The notes under the pieces: model-generated | Told to the model about the DNA's origin: nothing | Databases searched by the model: none | The model's input: only the letters and a program-made list of their open reading frames with translations | In this document: positions 36,784-45,492 of the stretch, piece after piece | Position numbering within the stretch: the stretch's first letter is position 1 | Layout: each line of letters opens with the position of its first letter | Origin: Acidobacteria bacterium 13_1_20CM_3_53_8 | GTDB lineage: Bacteria; Acidobacteriota; Blastocatellia; Pyrinomonadales; Pyrinomonadaceae | Length of the DNA stretch: 58,454 bases | Direction: 5' to 3' | Assembly (NCBI GenBank): GCA_001920415.1 | Contig: MNJR01000039.1 | Span: 1 to 58,454 of the forward strand | Program-made: the position numbers and the translations under genes

Positions 36784-37183
36784 AGTGCACTATCACTTCT
36801 CTGCTCTTCGCAGTGTGGTCGAATTCGTACTGGTAGGTGTATCCGGGCAGAAGTGGAATGTCGCGCGTGAACTGCACACGGACTTCCGCGTGGCTGCCGT
36901 CCGATTGCGACGGTGTGATTTTAGCGGTCTGCGGAACGCCGTACTCGCCAGCGCTTTTTGATAGCTGCTCTCTGACCCAGTCGCCGTTATGATTGAGCGC
37001 GACGGCCTTGTCAACGCTCTCCTGCATAAAGTCTCTGAACAGGTAAGCGTTGTAGGCCACAGGAACATATTGATAACCGGCGTAAGCCGCTGTCGCAATC
37101 AGCGCGGCGACGATTAAGAATTTCAGACGCGCTCCGCCTCGCTCGCCGTGTCGAGCGGCACACGCGCTCGGGTCTCTATACAT
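36782..37183 (-). CDS. Membrane-anchored protein of unknown function
   Basis: A 133-residue protein (or 143 from a TTG at 37213) with one N-terminal membrane helix (LKFLIVAALIATAAYAGYQY) and a periplasmic part resembling DUF4845-type proteins (FRDFMQESVDKAVALNHNGD, then EVRVQFTRDIPLLPGYTY). The ATG at 37183 has GGAGG twelve bases upstream. The TTG alternative overlaps the aroB stop (TTGA) and would allow translational coupling. It sits directly downstream of aroB on the same strand, so the two probably share a transcript. The function is unknown. Confidence 0.65.
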   Translation of the reverse strand: MYRDPSACAARHGERGGARLKFLIVAALIATAAYAGYQYVPVAYNAYLFRDFMQESVDKAVALNHNGDWVREQLSKSAGEYGVPQTAKITPSQSDGSHAEVRVQFTRDIPLLPGYTYQYEFDHTAKSREVIVH

Positions 37184-37209
37184 CTTAAAAAACTTCCTCC
37201 GTCTTCTCT

Positions 37210-38370
37210 TCAAGAACTTTTGTGCAGAACAGCGCGGAGTGAGTCGCGCAAAATTTCAGGTGGAATGTCTCGCCCGTCAACTACCCTAGCGCGCCCGATT
37301 CTTTCCAGCAGCACCCACTTAAGAGAGCCGCCAACTCGTTTCTTATCATGCGCGAGAGCCTCTTCTATCAGGGCGATGTCAAGGTCATCTGTGCGGGGCG
37401 GGCGTCCGCAGAGGCAGACAGCACGGCTTAAAGATTCTAACTCAGAAATGGCGAGCATGCCTAGTCTTTTTGAAATCTCGCACGCTACGAGCAGGCCATA
37501 GCCTACGGCCTCGCCGTGCCGGAAGCGCCTGTAATCGGTTACAGCTTCGAGCGCGTGAGCAGTCGTGTGGCCGAAATTCAAGACGCGGCGCGAGCGCGAG
37601 TCCATGCGAGCTAAATCCTCGCGCTCATCGCCCGCGACGATTGACGCTTTGAACTTCACATGCGCCGCGATTAGTTGGGACAAGCCTGCTGCGAAAGAGT
37701 TCTGTTTTGGCGAGACAGCTTCGGAAGATTGCTTTTCAAGAAAACTAACCGTCTCTTCAAAAAGCTTTCGGCTTGCGACAGCCGCTTGCTTGACGCATTC
37801 GCACAGGCCGGAGGTCAGTTCTCTTCGCGGCAGAGTTGCGAGCGTGTTGATGTCAATCAGAACAGCGCGCGGCTGGTGAAAAGCGCCCACCAGATTTTTT
37901 CCTACAGATGTATTGACGGCCACTTTGCCGCCGACCGATGCATCAATCTGTGCGAGCAGCGTGGTAGGGACTTGTACGAAAGCCACGCCGCGCATGTAAA
38001 CCGCAGCAGCAAATCCCGCAAGGTCTCCGACCACTCCGCCGCCGAGCGCTACAACGGCATCGCTTCTTTCCAATTTAACCTCAGAAAGAAACTCAAGCGC
38101 ACGCTCCAACGTTTTAAGGGATTTGTGGCGCTCGCCATCGCTCATAAGCCAGTGCGCGACTTCGAACCCTGCTTCGCTTAAACTTCTCGCAGCACGTTCT
38201 CCGTAAAGCTTGAAAACTGTTCTATTGGAGATGAGCGCAACACGGCGAGCCGCTTTATCCAGACACAGCGCGCTTTCCGCGCCCAAGCGAACGAGCGCTC
38301 CTTCTTCAATCAATATTTCATACGAGCGCGCACGCGCGGGCAGTCTTACTCTTATTCTCTCCACTTTCAT
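37210..38370 (-). CDS. aroB: 3-dehydroquinate synthase
   Basis: A 386-residue enzyme of the shikimate pathway that cyclises DAHP to 3-dehydroquinate using NAD+ and a divalent metal. The NAD-binding motif is ALGGGVVGDLAGFAAAVYMR (about 107-127), followed by VQVPTTLLAQIDASVGGKVA and NLVGAFHQPRAVLID. The metal ligands are Glu in SGLCECVKQA and His in LNFGHTTAHALE and RHGEAVGYGLL. Length is close to normal. Its ATG overlaps the stop of the upstream peptidase gene (ATGA), indicating a shared operon. A small membrane protein follows. Confidence 0.95.
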   Translation of the reverse strand: MKVERIRVRLPARARSYEILIEEGALVRLGAESALCLDKAARRVALISNRTVFKLYGERAARSLSEAGFEVAHWLMSDGERHKSLKTLERALEFLSEVKLERSDAVVALGGGVVGDLAGFAAAVYMRGVAFVQVPTTLLAQIDASVGGKVAVNTSVGKNLVGAFHQPRAVLIDINTLATLPRRELTSGLCECVKQAAVASRKLFEETVSFLEKQSSEAVSPKQNSFAAGLSQLIAAHVKFKASIVAGDEREDLARMDSRSRRVLNFGHTTAHALEAVTDYRRFRHGEAVGYGLLVACEISKRLGMLAISELESLSRAVCLCGRPPRTDDLDIALIEEALAHDKKRVGGSLKWVLLERIGRARVVDGRDIPPEILRDSLRAVLHKSS

Positions 38371-39890
38371 CCTTCGTTCATAGCGGCTACCAGCGAATCG
38401 GCCAGAAGATCAAAACTGATTTCGCCGAAGCCTGCGAGCCGCGCCAACTCTTCGACCGAATAACGCGATGCAGTGCTCCATAGATCAATCAACTCGTCGC
38501 CCGCACGCCGATTGGCCCACCATCGCCGCCCGTAACGCGTGCGAAGATACTCTCGCAGCCCGGCCTCGAACGCCCACGCGCGCAGGTAAGCCGCAGAGTA
38601 AAAGCCGTCGTCAACGTCCATTAGATACTGCGTGGCGCTTCGCTTGAAACCTGTGGCCTGCTCCTGAAGCGTTCTGTAATTTTCGGCCAATTGCTCCGAG
38701 CGAAACTGCGCACTGTCGTGTAGCTCTATTTCGTACTTCAGCTTGGCTGAGTAGCGGCGCACCTGATGCGTCGTTATAAACGCCAGGTCGCGCACGATGC
38801 CGCGTGCAAGAGTCTCATTCAGGTTCGGCCTGTGCTCAAGAAGCCACGAGGCGTCCAAAAAAAGATGGTTTAGTAGAAACGCATAACCTTCTGTGGTCGC
38901 GTAGTCTGGGCCGAAGATGAATTCAGGATGGCGGCTGGCAAGCGAGCGCGACACCCAGCCGAAGTGCTGCGCGTGCCCTGCCTCGTGAAAGAGCGTAGTG
39001 TAATCGTAAACGCCGCCCGTAGGAGCTATGGTGAAGCGCACATCGTCGGGCGGGTTGATGATGAAACAGGCCGCGCGCGGATATTTCGACGGGCGCGGCT
39101 CGGCGTCTATGTAAATGTTCTTCTGCTTCTCCGCGTTGATGCCCAGATTGCTCATGGCCGCAGCGTAAGTGCGCATCAAGTCCTGCGCTGTGAAGATTGG
39201 GTCGAGTCGAAACATGCGCTGCAAGTACAGGTAGTCGCCCTGTGCCAGTTCATTGAACGCAACATCGGGCAGATCGAGCGCCGCAAGGCGCGCCAGAGCC
39301 GACGTGTAAGCCGCTTCGGTGCGCTCCAGCAATCCGTCAGTCAATGAGGCAAGGCGTTCGTAGTTCGTGCCGGTGATGTGCGAGTAGAGAGCGCGATAAG
39401 AATCGAAGCCAAGAACTTTTGCCGATTCATGAAATGATTCCAGGCGCGCGGCGCGCAGGTCGTCGCACACTTCAGAAGCGTCCAGCCAGCGCGCGGTCAA
39501 CTCGCGCCGCAAGTAAGCATCCGGCTCGTTGGCGATCAATTTGGTAACGCCGAACGCCGGGACAGTTTCGCCGCGCCACTCTATACGCGCTGCGGATTCG
39601 CAGCGTGCGCGCTCTTCGGTCAACTCGCGCGCCTGCGCTTCCAGAAAACCCGTGCGTGCAGCGCTCAGTAGCGCGTGAAGCCCCGCACGCTCGGTCTCGA
39701 AATTTTCAGGCGTATCAGCGAACGCACTCTTGAGCGAGGCTATAGCATCAGGCGTGAAGAGATCGCCGTACCGATCAATTATAGGCTCAAGGCGCAAGCT
39801 TTCTTCAAACCCTGCGCGATACTTGTAATAGGCCAGTTGAATGGCCGAATTGTACGCGGCGAAATCGCGGCGATAGTCGCTTAGATTCAT
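38367..39890 (-). CDS. M3-like zinc metallopeptidase
   Basis: A 507-residue helical gluzincin. The zinc motif HEAGH lies at residues 302-306 (TLFHEAGHAQHFGW), and the third ligand is probably Glu in TTEGYAFLLNHLF about 27 residues later, an arrangement like M3 oligoendopeptidases. No signal peptide is present, so it is cytoplasmic. I start at ATG 39890 (MNLSDYRRDFAAYNSAIQLA). An in-frame start at 40091 would add 67 hydrophobic and low-quality residues unlike the family. No strong ribosome-binding site is visible. It overlaps aroB by four bases. Confidence 0.85.
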   Translation of the reverse strand: MNLSDYRRDFAAYNSAIQLAYYKYRAGFEESLRLEPIIDRYGDLFTPDAIASLKSAFADTPENFETERAGLHALLSAARTGFLEAQARELTEERARCESAARIEWRGETVPAFGVTKLIANEPDAYLRRELTARWLDASEVCDDLRAARLESFHESAKVLGFDSYRALYSHITGTNYERLASLTDGLLERTEAAYTSALARLAALDLPDVAFNELAQGDYLYLQRMFRLDPIFTAQDLMRTYAAAMSNLGINAEKQKNIYIDAEPRPSKYPRAACFIINPPDDVRFTIAPTGGVYDYTTLFHEAGHAQHFGWVSRSLASRHPEFIFGPDYATTEGYAFLLNHLFLDASWLLEHRPNLNETLARGIVRDLAFITTHQVRRYSAKLKYEIELHDSAQFRSEQLAENYRTLQEQATGFKRSATQYLMDVDDGFYSAAYLRAWAFEAGLREYLRTRYGRRWWANRRAGDELIDLWSTASRYSVEELARLAGFGEISFDLLADSLVAAMNEG

Positions 39891-40084
39891 GGCTCGTGAG
39901 GAGATAGCTTTACTCCCTTCCCTGAATTTGACCGCAAGCTTAGCGGAGAGATTAGAGAATCGGCAAACGATTTTCGATAAGGCCAAATAGGAAAGTAATC
40001 CTGCTTTGAATATTTTTATCGGGGAGAAGCTGATAATTAACGTGAGTTCTATAATAAGAGAGAGAAGGAGGAAAGAGAGAGGAC

Positions 40085-40158
40085 TATCCACTAAATCACA
40101 CTAAAAGGACACGAAGAGAACAGATCATTTCGTGTCGTTTCGTGTGGTTTCGTGGATA
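40085..40158. repeat. Intergenic inverted repeat, TTTCGTGTG family
   Basis: TATCCACTAAATCACACTAA with AAGGACACGAA on the left pairs imperfectly with TTCGTGTCGTTTCGTGTGG and TTTCGTGGATA on the right. The region 39891-40534 also holds two intrinsic-terminator-like hairpins but no gene. Confidence 0.75.
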
Positions 40159-40236
40159 ATTCATTCGCTCTTATCTTCCTCATGGCTCATATCCAATTCA
40201 CGCTAATTAAGAAGATGCGCTGAATTTTTTTGACTG

Positions 40237-40282
40237 AAAAAGCGAATGGGCGCGTCAGCGTGGGAGTGCGACGCGCCCATTC
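40237..40282 (-). terminator. Intrinsic terminator for the cdaA-cdaR-glmM operon
   Basis: A perfect 13-bp stem: GAATGGGCGCGTC (40244-40256) and GACGCGCCCATTC (40270-40282). On the minus strand it is followed by GCTTTTT, the expected T-run. It lies about 250 bases after the glmM stop and before the M3 peptidase gene. Confidence 0.7.
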
Positions 40283-40480
40283 ATTTTCGTGGTTACTGTC
40301 CTCACCCCAGCAACCACTGAGACGGAGGATTCACCAACCGTCTCTCTTGCCCCACAATATACATCGCAAGGCTTATGCCGCGCAAGTGGTAATTTATTGT
40401 TCGGCCAACTTTCCCGATTTTCTTAGAATTTTGACATGAGCCGGAAGAAAAAGAGCAAGAGCGCGCTCAGTAAAACTTGT

Positions 40481-40505
40481 CCCGGCGTGTAAGAGTTACA
40501 CCGGG
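40481..40505 (-). terminator. Short hairpin just after glmM, possible first terminator
   Basis: CCCGG(C)GTGTAA pairs with TTACACCGGG across a GAG loop. On the minus strand a weak T-run (AGTTTTAC) follows about seven bases later. It lies 30 bases after the glmM stop. Confidence 0.4.
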
Positions 40506-40534
40506 CTTCGAGTAAAATTTTCTCTAAGCCAAGC

Positions 40535-41864
40535 TCAGGCATCGCCTTCTCCAAGCTCTGTTCTGATAATTGCTGCAAGCCTGCCAGCGTAACTCTCAAT
40601 CTCCTCCTGTAGCTCGCCTTCTATCATCACGCGCGCAAGCGGCTCAGTGCCGGAATAGCGAAGCAGCAGACGACCGCGCGCGCCCAACTTTTCCCTGACC
40701 TCGCGCGCCGCGTCGCCAATCCGCTCGACATCTTCAAACGGGCGCTTCTCGCGCACACGTACGTTGACGAGAATTTGCGGGTAGCGCGTGAACCCTGCGG
40801 TCAACTCGTCTAGCTTTCTACCGGTTTCGCGCACGGCGCGCAGAAGGTTGAGCGTCGTTATCATCCCGTCGCCCGCCAGACTCTGTTCGGGAAAGATTAT
40901 GTGGCCGGACTGCTCTCCGCCCAGAGTAGCGCCTGTTCGCAGAAGTTCTTCAAGAACGTACTTATCGCCAACGTCCGTGCGCAGCAACTCGATTCCGCGC
41001 GAGCGCATGGCAATCTCCAGCCCTACGTTGCTCATCACGGTTGCGACCACTGTACTGTCTTCCAAAAGCCCGCGCTCCTGCATAAATTGCGCCAACACCC
41101 AGAGCGTCGCATCGCCATCAACAAAATGCCCGCGCGCGTTTACGAACAGAGCGCGGTCGGCATCGCCGTCATAAGCCACACCCAGATCAGCCGACTCCTC
41201 CCTAACCTTTTTTTGCAAGCCTTCTATATGAAGCGAGCCGCAATCGCGGTTGATGTTGCGACCGTCGGGCTGATTGTTGATTGCGACTACGCGCGCTCCT
41301 AATTTTTGGAAAAGTTTTGGAGCGAGTTCGGAAGCCGCGCCGTTTGCGCAGTCAAGGACAAGGCTTGTGCCTTCGAGCGACAGCTTCGCGCCAATTTCAT
41401 AGGCAAGATAATCCAAATAATGCGCTCTTAGTTTGTCGGCGCGCGACGAATTAATTTCTAACGTAGTAACTTCAAAAAAACTTCCGGGCGATTGCGCCCA
41501 TGCTCTATCTTCTGCTTCGGCGGCGATGTCAGCTTCAATCAATCGTTCCATCGTGTCGCTTATCTTCCGACCCGAAGGCGCGAAGACTTTTATGCCGTTA
41601 TCCTCAAACGGATTGTGCGAGGCGCTGATGACTACGCCAGCGTCTGCTGGAAGCGTACGCGCTAGATATGCAACGCCCGGCGTTGTGATAACTCCGGCAG
41701 ACTCGACTTTTGCTGTCGCGCCCTATGACTAGCGTTGGTGCGCTCCCCTTCTGCCGAGCTAAATGGCGAGCAAGAGAGCGCCCGGCGACGTACACCGTTA
41801 TAGAGTCTAGCGGAAACTCTCCTGCTCGACCGCGCATTCCATCCGTTCCGAAAAGCTTTTTCAT
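40535..41864 (-). pseudogene. glmM: Phosphoglucosamine mutase, frame broken by a short internal deletion
   Basis: GlmM converts glucosamine-6-P to glucosamine-1-P for peptidoglycan. The N-terminus (MKKLFGTDGMRGRAGEFPLD to LVIGRDS) is intact from ATG 41864. At about 41705-41715 the frame shifts and the sequence resumes at VESAGVITTPGVAYLARTLP, then the catalytic phosphoserine loop VISASHNPFEDNG, the metal loop DGDADR and the sugar/phosphate motifs GGEQSGH and RYSGTEPLARVMIEG. Compared with E. coli GlmM about 20 residues after GRDS are missing, with a length not divisible by three. The long downstream frame has an internal ATG (41551) but starting there would lose the phosphoserine. This gene is normally essential, so a real lesion requires another copy, otherwise it is an assembly error. 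Confidence 0.85.
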
Positions 41865-41865
41865 A

Positions 41866-42182
41866 GGTTTCAAGTTAGAAAAGCTTCTAACTCACATTAC
41901 ACAGCCAAAATTTCAGCCGTCGAAGACGGCGACAGAGTAAAGCCCGGTGCGTGAGCGCCGGGAACAAATAGCAAATAAGATTACCGAAGCCCGCGAGAGC
42001 GGGCGAGCGTCGCATGATAATCACAGGGCTGTCGCTATCTTCGATAGCTCTATTAATATTCTTCTTGCTCTTAACGAGAGCGCTAACGCACTGGGCTTTA
42101 TGCTATCGCCCGCTTGCGCGGGCTTAAATGTAACCTTCGCGTAAGGTGAGCTTTCCTAACTTGAAACTTGAAACTTGAAACC
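41866..42182. other. Train of six hairpins between cdaR and glmM
   Basis: Perfect or near-perfect small hairpins: GCCGTCgaaGACGGC (41916-41930), CCCGGtGCgtgaGCgCCGGG (41943-41962), GCCCGCgagaGCGGGC (41989-42004), GCTATCttcGATAGC (42034-42048), GCCCGCttgcGCGGGC (42108-42123) and ACCTTcgcgtAAGGT (42133-42147). The block is framed by TTTCAAGTTAG at 41868 and tandem TTGAAACTTGAAAC at 42155-42181, which pair with each other. There is no gene inside. Confidence 0.8.
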
Positions 42183-42188
42183 CGAAGC

Positions 42189-43163
42189 TTATCTGTTAAT
42201 CGAAAATCCTGCGGGTTTCGTTGAGCGTAATTCGACGCGACCCTGCATGCCGGGCGGCAACACCAGGCGCGGCGTGATTGAGCCGTCGTCGGCTACGTTC
42301 AGAACTATCTGAATGTTCTGTGCGTTCAGCCCGTCCAGCGCAGACCGCTCGCCAAAAAGTGTGACGCTCGCCGTAGAGGGTCGCGCTGCCGCGCCTGAAT
42401 TGTCGCGCACAGCTACGCCGTTGAAAGTTCTCTCCACGCGTTCTTCGCCTATCTCTAATTGGACGCGCACGACGGTATCAATCACGTCAATCTTCGTATC
42501 GGGGACGCTGACGGCGACCTGCTGCATGGTGAAATCTCCTCGGTGCCCTTCGAGTTGAATCGGCTCGGTCGAAGCTTTTTGCAGGGCGTTGACGTGGCTC
42601 TCAGGCCCGCGCACGCGCACCCTTTCGGGCGTGACGATTAACCGCCGAAGCTCAAAGCCGTCGGGCAGCTTGCCATCGAACTTCGGCTCGACTTCGACCG
42701 TTCGCTCAACGCGCGGCTCAAGCTGTAGCGGGATAGCATTCGGTTCAATATCATCCACGCGCACGCCTTCCGGCAGAGACATAGTGATGGTGTCGGGCGT
42801 GAGATAGATTACGCGGTCGCCCGGTTGCGAGCTGGCTATGTCAACGTAAACGACTAGATCATTCTTCTTTATCTGGTTGAGCGCGCGGTTGCTGCCCGTC
42901 AAAGTCACCTCGACTTCGTGGCGCGGGTCGTTGACTATTTCCAGATCGGGCGGCAGGCGAAAGCTCAACTGCACGCCGCGCATGGGGATAGTCCTGGCTG
43001 TGCGTTGCCCTGTGACCGCGTACCAGAGGCCTAGCGAGATGACGAGCGCCATCAATTTAAGATTCCAATCAACGATGAAGATTTCGCGCAGCCAGTATCG
43101 CGCGCTACGACGCTGTGCTACACGCGCGCCCTGCAAATCTTTTTTAAGATCGGTGAAAGGCAT
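42189..43163 (-). CDS. cdaR: YbbR-domain protein, regulator of the diadenylate cyclase
   Basis: A 324-residue membrane-anchored protein: a basic N-terminus, one membrane helix (NLKLMALVISLGLWYAVTG) and an extracytoplasmic series of YbbR repeats (VQLSFRLPPDLEIVNDPRHE, PEGVRVDDIEPNAIPLQLEP, FDGKLPDGFELRRLIVTPER, GEERVERTFNGVAVRDNSG). CdaR is known to bind and regulate CdaA in other bacteria. It lies between cdaA and glmM in the order found widely, which supports the call. The ATG is within TTCAATG without a clear ribosome-binding site, directly after a repeat. Confidence 0.85.
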   Translation of the reverse strand: MPFTDLKKDLQGARVAQRRSARYWLREIFIVDWNLKLMALVISLGLWYAVTGQRTARTIPMRGVQLSFRLPPDLEIVNDPRHEVEVTLTGSNRALNQIKKNDLVVYVDIASSQPGDRVIYLTPDTITMSLPEGVRVDDIEPNAIPLQLEPRVERTVEVEPKFDGKLPDGFELRRLIVTPERVRVRGPESHVNALQKASTEPIQLEGHRGDFTMQQVAVSVPDTKIDVIDTVVRVQLEIGEERVERTFNGVAVRDNSGAAARPSTASVTLFGERSALDGLNAQNIQIVLNVADDGSITPRLVLPPGMQGRVELRSTKPAGFSINR

Positions 43164-43184
43164 TGAAGAACAGATGCTAATAAA

Positions 43185-43316
43185 AAGTCTGGAGTCAGAC
43201 TGATTTTCGATTTTGGATTTTAGATTTTCGATTTTAGATTGGAAGAAGCGGAGTGCTTTTAAATCGCAAATCGCAAATCCAAAATCGAAAATCAGTCTGA
43301 CTCCAGACTTATTTCA
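43185..43316. repeat. Compound inverted repeat (GTCTGGAGTC outer, TTTTGGATTTTAG inner)
   Basis: The outer AAGTCTGGAGTCAGACTGATTTTCG (43185-43210) pairs with the end at 43298-43312 (AGTCTGACTCCAGACTT). The inner GATTTTGGATTTTAGATTTT pairs with CGCAAATCCAAAATCGAAAATC. The centre has GGAGTGCTTTTAAATC. Two word families are thus joined in one hairpin, between cdaA and cdaR. Confidence 0.88.
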
Positions 43317-44195
43317 GATGTCTGTGACTCTGACTCCGAGCGCGTCTTCCGTGTCGTCCGTCTTGACCGGCATAGTAGAGCGAGCGGGTCGCTCCTCCTC
43401 CGCTTGCGCGCGCGGAGCTTCTAGCGCTTCGAATATAGCCGCGCGCAATTTTGTAGCGTCAAGCCCGCGCCTTATCTGCCCGCCCTGTACGAAAGAGATC
43501 AGTCCGGTCTCTTCGGAAACGACGACGGCAACGGCGTCTGTGTCTTCGGTGATGCCTATAGCCGCGCGGTGGCGTGTGCCAAGGTCTTTCGACAATCGCG
43601 GATTCAGAGTGAGCGGAAGGAAGCAGGCGGCTGCTGCTATGCGATGGCGACGAACGACGACCGCGCCGTCATGCAGCGGAGTCGTGGGATTAAAAATCGT
43701 AACGAGCAAGTCGTAGCTTAGTTCCGCCTCAAGCTTCACGCCTCCGTCCGTAACGTTCTTCAATCCTACGCCGCGCTCAATCACAATCAGCGCGCCCGTC
43801 TTCGTTGAAGCGAGCGTCGTCGCTGCCAACACAATCTCGTCGTAAACGCCTTCGCCAAACTGCCCGTGATGGCGGCGCGTGAAAGGCATTCGCACGCGGT
43901 TGCCGAACGAGGTTAAGGCCTGACGGATTTCCGATTGGAAGAGGACGACTATGGCTACGCCTATGTAGAGGAGGCCGCCGCGCAAAACGAATTCAAGGGT
44001 GGCTAAATCCTGATTGACCGCGAGCCAGTAGAGAAGAGCGAAGGCCGCTAAGCCTGCGGCCATTGGCGCGGCGCGCGTTCCACGCACAAGCTTCAGAATG
44101 CCGTACACGATGAGAAAGACCAGCGCTATGTCCGCGAGATTGCGCGGCTCGCCTAGCCTTCCCAAGTATTCCGTGTATGGCAACAGAAGCAACAT
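43314..44195 (-). CDS. cdaA: Diadenylate cyclase (c-di-AMP synthase)
   Basis: A 293-residue CdaA. Three hydrophobic helices occupy residues 1-90 (YLGRLGEPRNLADIALVFLI; MAAGLAAFALLYWLAVN; GGLLYIGVAIVVLFQ). The DAC domain has both active-site motifs: DGA at 176-178 (PLHDGAVVVRRHRI) and RHR at 208-210 (GTRHRAAIG). It makes c-di-AMP from two ATP. The C-terminus is a charged tail. It is the first gene of cdaA-cdaR-glmM, linking c-di-AMP with cell-wall precursor supply. Confidence 0.93.
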   Translation of the reverse strand: MLLLLPYTEYLGRLGEPRNLADIALVFLIVYGILKLVRGTRAAPMAAGLAAFALLYWLAVNQDLATLEFVLRGGLLYIGVAIVVLFQSEIRQALTSFGNRVRMPFTRRHHGQFGEGVYDEIVLAATTLASTKTGALIVIERGVGLKNVTDGGVKLEAELSYDLLVTIFNPTTPLHDGAVVVRRHRIAAAACFLPLTLNPRLSKDLGTRHRAAIGITEDTDAVAVVVSEETGLISFVQGGQIRRGLDATKLRAAIFEALEAPRAQAEEERPARSTMPVKTDDTEDALGVRVTDI

Positions 44196-44199
44196 AGTA

Positions 44200-44325
44200 T
44201 ATTTGCGATTTTGGATTTTAGATTTTCGATTTTAAGATTGTATGTCGGAAGATTCGGTTTCAGCATTTCGGAGATCAACTTTCGCAAAGCAATCAATCCA
44301 AAATCGCAAATCTAAAATCGCTTCT
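44200..44325. repeat. Intergenic inverted repeat, TTTTGGATTTTAG family
   Basis: GCGATTTTGGATTTTAGATT on the left pairs with AATCTAAAATCGC-type sequence on the right (CCAAAATCGCAAATCTAAAATCG). The centre has CAGCATTTCG. It lies upstream of cdaA, immediately next to a second, unrelated repeat at 44333. Confidence 0.85.
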
Positions 44326-44332
44326 AATTCAA

Positions 44333-44455
44333 GGCAAAAGTAAAAAGGTAAAAGGCAAAAGTGTGGACACGCCTTGCAGGCGTGAATTAAAAATTAGAGA
44401 TGAAAGCTTTCGTCTTACCTTTTGCCTTTTACCTTTTTACTTTTGCCTTTCTCCC
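44333..44455. repeat. Intergenic inverted repeat, AAAGGTAAAAGGC family
   Basis: AAGGCAAAAGTAAAAAGG (left) pairs with CCTTTTTACTTTTGCCTT (right). The centre holds CACGCCTTGCAGGCGTG and GAAAGCTTTCG palindromes. Its right end encodes the last seven residues and stop of the CDF gene (44429). Confidence 0.9.
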
Positions 44456-45367
44456 ACGCTTGCTCGGCGGCGCGGTTTCCAGGAAAATCTCGTCCACGTC
44501 AGGCTCTGCTTCGCGTATAGCGCTCTCTATCTCGCCGATGGTTTTCTCTATGTCATCTGTCGTCAGATGGTCACGCAGGTTTATGTGCGCGTTGACGAGA
44601 ATCTGCTTCGGCGCAAGATGCATTGTCAAAAGCTCTATCACTTCGGCGACGTTATCGTGGTCTTGAATCGCCTTCCTTATCGCCGCGACCGTTCTGGGCG
44701 ACGCAGCCTCGCCTATGAGAAGAGCGCGAGAAGTTCGAGCGAGCGCGAAAGCGACCACTGCGAGCACCAGCCCGATTAACATAGAGGCCGCGCCGTCCCA
44801 GAAAGCTCCGCCCCTTGGCCCAACATGATGCTCGGTCAGATAAAGCCCTGCGGCGGCGATTAGTATGCCGATCAGAGCCGCAGCATCTTCAAAGATAACG
44901 GTCTTCGCCGTAGGGTCTTTTGATTCACGCAAATACTCAAAGAACGGTATCTCTTCGCGGCGCGATTCTCTCAACTCCTCGCGTATGGCAATTCCTATTG
45001 ACGCGCCTTCGAGCAGAAAGGAGATTCCCAGCACCCAGTAAGCCACAGCCAACCGTTCGGGCGCGTGCGGGTGCGAGAGTTTCTCAAAACCCTCGTACAT
45101 GGCATAGGTCGCGCCGACGCCGAAGATGAAGATGGCCGCGATGAAAGACCAGAAGAAACGCTCCTTGCCATAGCCGAACGGGTGACGCCGCGAGGGCGGC
45201 TTTTTGTGAAAGCGCAATCCCAGCAGCAGAAAAATCTGGTTCGCCGTGTCGGCCACAGAATGCAGCGCTTCTGCCATCATTCCAGAAGAACCCGTGATGA
45301 CGGCGGCCACGAACTTCAAGATCGCAATCAGACAGTTGGCAAAGAGCGCGCCGATGACTGTCAGCAT
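44429..45367 (-). CDS. Cation diffusion facilitator transporter
   Basis: A 312-residue inner-membrane efflux protein of the CDF family with five to six helices. The metal-site motif in helix 2 is HSVADT (HxxxD) in GMMAEALHSVADTANQIFLL. The partner site in helix 5 is FEDAAALIGILIA. The C-terminal cytoplasmic domain is a ferredoxin-like fold (VAEVIELLTMHLAPKQILVN, then IEKTIGEIESAIRE). The exchanged ion (Zn, Fe or Mn) cannot be fixed. The last residues (RKAKVKR and the TAA) are encoded by the AAGGCAAAAGTAAAAAGG arm of a hairpin repeat, so the tail is repeat-derived. Confidence 0.9.
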   Translation of the reverse strand: MLTVIGALFANCLIAILKFVAAVITGSSGMMAEALHSVADTANQIFLLLGLRFHKKPPSRRHPFGYGKERFFWSFIAAIFIFGVGATYAMYEGFEKLSHPHAPERLAVAYWVLGISFLLEGASIGIAIREELRESRREEIPFFEYLRESKDPTAKTVIFEDAAALIGILIAAAGLYLTEHHVGPRGGAFWDGAASMLIGLVLAVVAFALARTSRALLIGEAASPRTVAAIRKAIQDHDNVAEVIELLTMHLAPKQILVNAHINLRDHLTTDDIEKTIGEIESAIREAEPDVDEIFLETAPPSKRGRKAKVKR

Positions 45368-45492
45368 CTACAGTCTCCCCTCAACCCCAGTGAAACGATG
45401 CTCCGTATGGATTATGAAGGAAAAGAGGGTGGAGAGGCAATGCGGAGGGAGAAGATAGAGCTTCCCAGCTTAGAAGTTTGAGGGAGAATATT

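Noticed and set aside
40535-41551. Taking the ATG at 41551 as a real glmM start
   Set aside because: This would remove the phosphoserine loop and the N-terminal domain; homology clearly continues upstream in the same frame to about 41715.
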